Shown one piece after another: positions 58,491 to 63,088 of a DNA stretch of 63,088 nt. Source of the stretch: Methylococcus sp. (lineage in GTDB: Bacteria > Pseudomonadota > Gammaproteobacteria > Methylococcales > Methylococcaceae); the NCBI GenBank assembly GCA_028688525.1, contig JAQTYA010000011.1, forward strand, positions 1-63,088, written 5' to 3'. Numbering within the stretch: position 1 is the first letter of the stretch; every line of letters starts with the position of its first letter. A program made the position numbers and the translations under genes. The notes under the pieces are model-generated. The model saw only the letters and a program-made list of their open reading frames with translations, was not told where the DNA came from and did not search any database.

Positions 58491-60268
58491 TCTTCGCTGG
58501 CCTCCGCCGTGAAGTGGTGCGCCAGCGCGGCGGCCAGTTCGCTCTTGAGCTGGTTCTCGGTCTCCTCGATCTGTCCGAGCAGGATCTTGTACTTCTCCAG
58601 CAGCACGTCCGGGTCGTGGCTTTCTTCCTCCGGCGCGTTGGGGTTCTTCAGGTCGAGGTTATAGATGGGCCAGTAGAGGCGGTCGCCGGCGGCCTGGGCG
58701 TCACGGGCTTGCAGGCGCAGGGGCTCGGCGCGTTCGCGCAGTTCGGCGATGACGGCTTCCACTTGCTCCCGGTAGGCCGCGTCCGTCACGCCGGCCAGAC
58801 TGGCTCGCAAGTCTTTGGCCTGAGCCTCCAGAGCAGCGGCTTGGTTGTTCAGGGTCTCGGCACGATCCCAGTGCGGCTGCGCGGCAGCTTCGGCCTGTTC
58901 GCGCTTGCTCTTGAAATCGACCTTCCAGGCGAATTCGTTTTCCGCCCGGTCGGCAAAGTCGTTGGCTTCGCTGCCCCACCATTCGATCTCGGACGCAAAT
59001 TCCTCGAAGCGGATGGGCTTCGTCTTGGAATAGCTCTTGTAGCCGGGCGGGTACGGGTGCTCGTAAAACCAAATAGCGTCGGTGTGGAAGTGCTCGGTGC
59101 CATCGTCCACCGTCGCACCTCTGGTGAAGAACAGCAGGTTGGTCTTGATGGTGGTGTAGGGCGCGAACACGCCCTTGGGCAGGCGGATGAGGGTGTGCAG
59201 CTTGCAGTCGCGCAGGAGCAATTTTTTCAAGTTTGCTTTGATACCGTCGCCGAACAAAAAGCCGTCGGGCAATACCACGGCGGCACGGCCGTTTTCCTTG
59301 AGCAGCTTCTTGATGATGAGGGCCATGAACATGTCGGCCGTTTCGCGGGTGCGCAGGTCGGCCGGGTAGTCGCCACCCACTGTGTCGTCTTCGTATCCGC
59401 CGAAAGGCGGGTTGGTGATGAGGCAATCGACCTTGTCGAGGGGACTCCACTCGTTCCAGCCGGTGCCCAGCGTATTGCGGTGCTCGATCTGGCTGGGCAC
59501 GTCGATGCCGTGCAGCAGCATGTTGGTGGTGCACAGCAGGTGGGGGAGCTGCTTCTTCTCGATGCCGCGGATGAGCTCCTCGATGGCTCGTTGGTCGCCC
59601 GCGCTTGACTTTGTGCTGATCTGGTGGCGGAAGTGGTCGATCACGGCGGTCAAAAAGCCGCCGGTGCCGCAGGCCGGGTCCATCACTTTCTCGCGCTTGT
59701 CCAGGCGCGGGTCGACACGGTCGGCCATGAATTGGGTAATGGCGCGCGGGGTATAGAACTCGCCGGCGTTGCCGGCACTGCGAAGGTCGTTGAGCATTTG
59801 CTCATAGACGTCGCCCAGGTTGGCGCGGGTCTTGAAGTCGTGGAAGTTGATGGCGTCTTCCAGTTTCTCGATTACCGCCAAAAGCTGGGTACCCGACTTC
59901 ATGTAGTTGTTGGCGTCCTCGAAGACGCTGCGGATCACCTTGTGCTGGGGGCTGGCGTTGGCATCCAGCTCTTTCAGCGACGGGAACAACTGATCATTAA
60001 CGAAGCTGATGATTTCGGTAGGCGCCGTCTGGGGCGCTTTCTTGCCATCCGGGCCGGCCACGTAAGCAGCCCAGTTGCGCCAGCGGAACGGCTCGGGCAG
60101 CGGGGATTTGTACTCGGGGTTATCGTCTTCCCACTCTTCCTCGCGCTGATCGAAGACCTTGAGGAAAAGCATCCAGGTGAGCTGTCCCAGGCGCTGGGCG
60201 TCGCCGTCGACGCCGTCGTCCTTGCGCATGATGTCCTGGATGGATTTGATGGTGCTGCTGAGGTTCAT
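58487..60268 (-). CDS. hsdM: type I DNA methyltransferase subunit HsdM
   Basis: 593 residues from ATG 60268. N-terminal HsdM helical domain (about 1-140), then the N6-adenine methylase domain with the SAM motif DPACGTGGF at 197-205 and the catalytic NPPF at 286-289. A long C-terminal helical region (about 430-590, EQAEAAAQPHWDRAETLNNQ and others) reaches the HsdS-binding end. Frame intact and motifs complete. Overlaps the downstream DUF1016 gene by 4 bases. Methylates adenine at the HsdS-defined site and protects host DNA. The open frame upstream to 60790 lies inside the hsdR tail and is not used. Confidence 0.93.
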   Translation of the reverse strand: MNLSSTIKSIQDIMRKDDGVDGDAQRLGQLTWMLFLKVFDQREEEWEDDNPEYKSPLPEPFRWRNWAAYVAGPDGKKAPQTAPTEIISFVNDQLFPSLKELDANASPQHKVIRSVFEDANNYMKSGTQLLAVIEKLEDAINFHDFKTRANLGDVYEQMLNDLRSAGNAGEFYTPRAITQFMADRVDPRLDKREKVMDPACGTGGFLTAVIDHFRHQISTKSSAGDQRAIEELIRGIEKKQLPHLLCTTNMLLHGIDVPSQIEHRNTLGTGWNEWSPLDKVDCLITNPPFGGYEDDTVGGDYPADLRTRETADMFMALIIKKLLKENGRAAVVLPDGFLFGDGIKANLKKLLLRDCKLHTLIRLPKGVFAPYTTIKTNLLFFTRGATVDDGTEHFHTDAIWFYEHPYPPGYKSYSKTKPIRFEEFASEIEWWGSEANDFADRAENEFAWKVDFKSKREQAEAAAQPHWDRAETLNNQAAALEAQAKDLRASLAGVTDAAYREQVEAVIAELRERAEPLRLQARDAQAAGDRLYWPIYNLDLKNPNAPEEESHDPDVLLEKYKILLGQIEETENQLKSELAAALAHHFTAEASEE

Positions 60269-60380
60269 GTGTTGTTGTTTCGGTGATCGATCGGTTGTCT
60301 TTTGGCACTCTCGGTGGGTTACGGCGCGCCCGAACGCTTGGTATATCGGCCGGCCGTCACGATTTGCGCGCCTGCCCACC

Positions 60381-61307
60381 CTATGACGCGATGTCGTAGA
60401 TCGCTTGCTCAAGCTCGTGCACGGCCTGGGCGTACTGTTTGACGCCGCCGAAGATGCCGCGCCGGATTTGTGTCTTGCTGCCGAATTGGTCGAAGGGGGG
60501 CAGCTCCAGCACTTTGGCGTCTTCGATGTCCTGCACGCCGTGGTCGGCAAATTTGTCGAGCAAGGCTTCGAGCACGGCGCGGGCTTGCTCGCCGTACTTG
60601 CCGAACACGTCCCGCTTCTTGACGTTGGTGGCGCGCTCACGGCGGGTGAGAGGTTTTTGATCGAAGGCGACGTGGGCGACCAGATCGAATGCGTCCAGCT
60701 CGCTGCCATTGACCACGGCCTGTTGCAGGATGTCCAACGGTACGCCGTGTTCAGCCAGTTCTTCCAGTACGGCCTGTTTGCGCTCGGCACTATTCCAGTG
60801 GCGCAGGAAATTACCGAGGCTGCCGAACTCGGCCTGCAAAGCCTTCTTGATGTCGTCCTTGAGCAGGACGCGGTAATCCTCGGTGATTAGCTTGCCGTCG
60901 GCATCGAGATATTGGGAGCGCTCCACGGCGACGCGCACATCCACGTCATCGATGACATATCGGGTGCGGCCTTCTCCACCGCCGGTATTGCCCCCGGAGG
61001 GCGTGCCGTCGTCTCCGGTCGAACCGGGACCATAAGGCGGCGGCTCGGGTTCGTCGATGCCTGGCGAGTTGGTGATGTCCGGCGGCACCACGGATTCGTC
61101 GGGCTCCGGTTCGTAGATCACCACGGGCTCGCCGTCGAAATCGGGGTCGGCGAACAGGCGTGTCGCGCCCTTGAAGTCCATGATGGTGAAATAGAGCTTC
61201 TGGTAATCCTCGCGCAGACGGGTACCGCGGCCAATGATCTGCTTGAACTCGGTCATGGAGTTGATGGTCTGGTCCAGCACGATCAGCTTGCAGGTCTTGG
61301 CATCCAC
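60381..61307 (-). pseudogene. hsdR: hsdR fragment, C-terminal part (EcoEI type)
   Basis: About 308 codons open after the lesion. Begins inside the helicase core ([32 protein letters not shown], helicase motif VI) and continues to the EcoEI_R_C domain (RTRYVIDDVDVRVAVERSQY, LKDDIKKALQAEFGSLGNFL, RHWNSAERKQAVLEELAEHG). A Pro/Gly linker (about 80-115) separates the two. It has no proper start: the GTG at 61307 is internal. It reads on from the N-terminal fragment after a 7-bp deletion. The two parts would give an 805-residue HsdR, close to EcoEI HsdR. Confidence 0.88.
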
Positions 61308-62791
61308 GCCGGTAGTGAGCAGTTTTGAGGTGGGACGGGGTAAGGCTCGTCGTTATCGATGAAGTAGGAGAGCTGGGCCTTGCCTTCGTTGTCGTCGCCG
61401 GTGATGCGCATGACGTAGCGGCGGTTGCCAGCGGCGGCCGGAATCAGCTTGACCAGCTCCTGCCGCATGCGTTCGGCGTGGTCCTGGTCGTCGCAGAAGA
61501 CGATGGTCTTGGCCATCGGGTCCGTGGCCTTGAGGTATTCCCAGACCTTGCCGGCGACGAGCCGAGTGCGCTTTTCCAGCACCAGATTGCGATCGAAATC
61601 CTTGGTGTTGTACTGGCGCTGCTCGACGACTTGCCCGAGCTTGTCGATCTTGCCTTTCTCGGGGGTGTAACCCACCGCGTCGACGTCCGTGGCAATGCGG
61701 ATCACCTTGTACGGAGCCAGGAAACCGTCTTCGATACCCTGCCTCAATGAGTAGATGTAAACCGGATCGCCGAAATAGGTGATATTGCTGACTTCCTTGG
61801 TTTCCTTCGGAGTGGCGGTCAAACCCAGATGGGTTGCGCCGCTGAAGTAGTCGAGGACTTCGCGCCAGGCGGAATCATCAGCGGCGCTGCCGCGATGGCA
61901 TTCGTCGACCACGACCAGATCAAAGAAGTCTGCCGGGAACTGCCGGTAGATCTGCTTCCACTCTTCCTTGCCGGTGACCGCCTGGTAAAGGGCCAAATAG
62001 ATCTCATAGTTCTTCTTGACCTCGCGGTTTGTGACCTTGTGCATGACCTCGCCGAAGGGGGCGAAGTCCTGCTGCATGGTCTGGTCGACCAGGATGTTGC
62101 GGTCGGCCAGGAACAAAATGCGCTTCTTGGCCTTGGCCTTCCACAGCCGCCAGATGATCTGGAATGCGGTGTAGGTCTTGCCGGTGCCGGTGGCCATCAC
62201 CAACAGCACCCGTTGCTGGCCCTTGGCGATGGCTTCGATGGCACGGTTGATGGCGACGCGCTGGTAGTAGCGGGGCTCCTTGCCGCTGCCATCGGTGTGG
62301 AAAGGTTGCTCGACCAGCGTGACGGTCGCGGGCTCGGCTAGCCCTTTCCATTGCTGGTACAGTGGCCAAAGATCGTCCAGTTTCGGGAACTCGCTGAGCT
62401 GAAGCTCGCGCTCTATGGGCTGTGTCAGGCCGGTACGGTCGTGCAGCAGGAAGCCATCGCCATTGCTGCTGATGGCAAACGGAGCATCGAGCATCTCTGC
62501 ATAGGTGAGCGCTTGTTGCATCCCATGTCCCACGGAAAAGCGGGCCTGCTTAGCTTCGACAACTGCAATAGGCAGGTTGGGGCACGCATAGAGCACATAG
62601 TCGGCACGCTTCGGGCCACCTTTGGCCTCCGGGTTTCGTATTCGTGCAGCGAGCTTGCCCCGAACCACGACACGACCGTCGGTCAGATGGACTTCCTCAC
62701 GGAATTGGTGCTGCTCCCAGCCCGCTTGCCGAATGGCCGGAGTGATGAACTTGGTGCAGATGTCGCGCTCACTGAGCTGGTATTTGTCCAT
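61283..62791 (-). pseudogene. hsdR: hsdR fragment, N-terminal part (EcoEI type)
   Basis: 502 codons. N-terminal nuclease domain (about 10-110; [20 protein letters not shown]) with the PD...ExK-like core, then helicase: Walker [12 protein letters not shown] near 200, DECH box [15 protein letters not shown] near 300, TATP motif and [14 protein letters not shown]. After [11 protein letters not shown] the frame is lost and 18 unrelated residues follow. The expected next motif is [18 protein letters not shown]; its last residues survive in the other frame. Restriction needs the translocase, so cutting activity is almost surely lost unless this is a sequencing error. Confidence 0.88.
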
Positions 62792-62824
62792 TCATCCCCC
62801 GAGTAAGCGAAGTACCGCGCTCGC

Positions 62825-63034
62825 TCAAGCATCAGCAGCCGTGTTATCGATCTTGTCCTCATCTGCCCCGCCTGCCCGCACCCACGCGTCGACCTCGGAC
62901 AACTGGAATTTCCAGAGTCGGCCAATCCTGTGCGCGGGCAGGCCTTTCCGCTCCCGCCAGCGGTAGACAGTGTCCTTCACCACGCCCAGATGCTGGGCGA
63001 CTTGTTCAGCGGTGACCCATGGCTCACAGATCAT
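62825..63034 (-). CDS. excisionase/AlpA-like helix-turn-helix protein
   Basis: 69 residues. A single winged helix of the MerR/excisionase type: WVTAEQVAQHLGVVKDTVYR, WRERKGLPAHRIGRLWKFQL, SEVDAWVRAG. Such small HTH proteins head many mobile defence islands and act in excision or in control of the neighbouring genes. It starts the minus-strand series 33 bases before hsdR. No integrase is seen in the window; one could lie beyond the right edge. Confidence 0.85.
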   Translation of the reverse strand: MICEPWVTAEQVAQHLGVVKDTVYRWRERKGLPAHRIGRLWKFQLSEVDAWVRAGGADEDKIDNTAADA

Positions 63035-63088
63035 ATCGCTGACGCTCCGGGTGGCATCATCTAAACCTAAGTAGTCTAAAATCGGAGC

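Noticed and set aside
57336-58664. 442-codon plus-strand open frame
   Set aside because: Antisense to the DUF1016 nuclease; low-complexity Val/Glu/Gln composition.

Overview
The window looks like a chromosomal segment of a high-GC gammaproteobacterium. Supporting signs are BamD, MsbA, RluD, a Na+-pumping oxaloacetate decarboxylase and a Pga exopolysaccharide operon, all with GC-rich codon use. Overall gene content resembles Methylococcaceae, but that is inference: no methane- or methanol-oxidation gene lies in the window. No rRNA, tRNA, CRISPR array or insertion sequence was recognised.

Layout. 1-1581: end of a sensor kinase and its NtrC-type regulator. 1803-5332: a small unknown protein, a RibA-RibD_C fusion and a DUF255 thioredoxin-fold protein. 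5412-9146: pgaB-pgaC-pgaD (no pgaA here). 9274-12495: oadG-oadA-oadB. 12600-16771: a small membrane protein, ispG, a DUF455 protein and a chemoreceptor. 16913-23002: a SUF iron-sulfur operon (Rrf2 regulator, sufBCDS, sufU, Rieske ferredoxin). 23063-25493: an arsenic operon (arsR, arsI, arsC, ACR3). 25477-30381: phosphatidylserine synthase-like protein, a large PAS/GAF/GGDEF/EAL protein, DUF1614 and Hsp20. 30694-35224: heavy-metal RND efflux adaptor and pump with a PII-like protein. 35294-52687: mostly housekeeping and envelope genes (kup, ZIP, pgeF, rluD, bamD, a PfkB kinase, nadE, sucCD, msbA, an acyltransferase, a GT-C-like glycosyltransferase, an M18 peptidase).

52769-63034 is a defence island on the minus strand, read from an AlpA/excisionase-like HTH gene through hsdR, hsdM, a DUF1016/PDDEXK nuclease, hsdS, an AAA ATPase and an HNH nuclease (Septu-like pair) to a Fic-like remnant. 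Three genes carry frame lesions that can be read base by base. hsdR has lost 7 bp, removing a helicase motif and splitting the gene. hsdS carries an extra copy of an 8-bp repeat that cuts off its C-terminal conserved region. The Fic-like tail has a one-base change in a C run. hsdM, the PDDEXK nuclease and the AAA/HNH pair look intact. The simplest reading is a type I system that has lost restriction, sitting beside defence genes that are still intact.

Other points of interest are a 21-bp palindrome over the -10 of the suf regulator promoter, a leader hairpin before the riboflavin fusion gene, a PII-like gene overlapping the metal pump gene, and an arsenic operon equipped for both inorganic and methylated arsenic.
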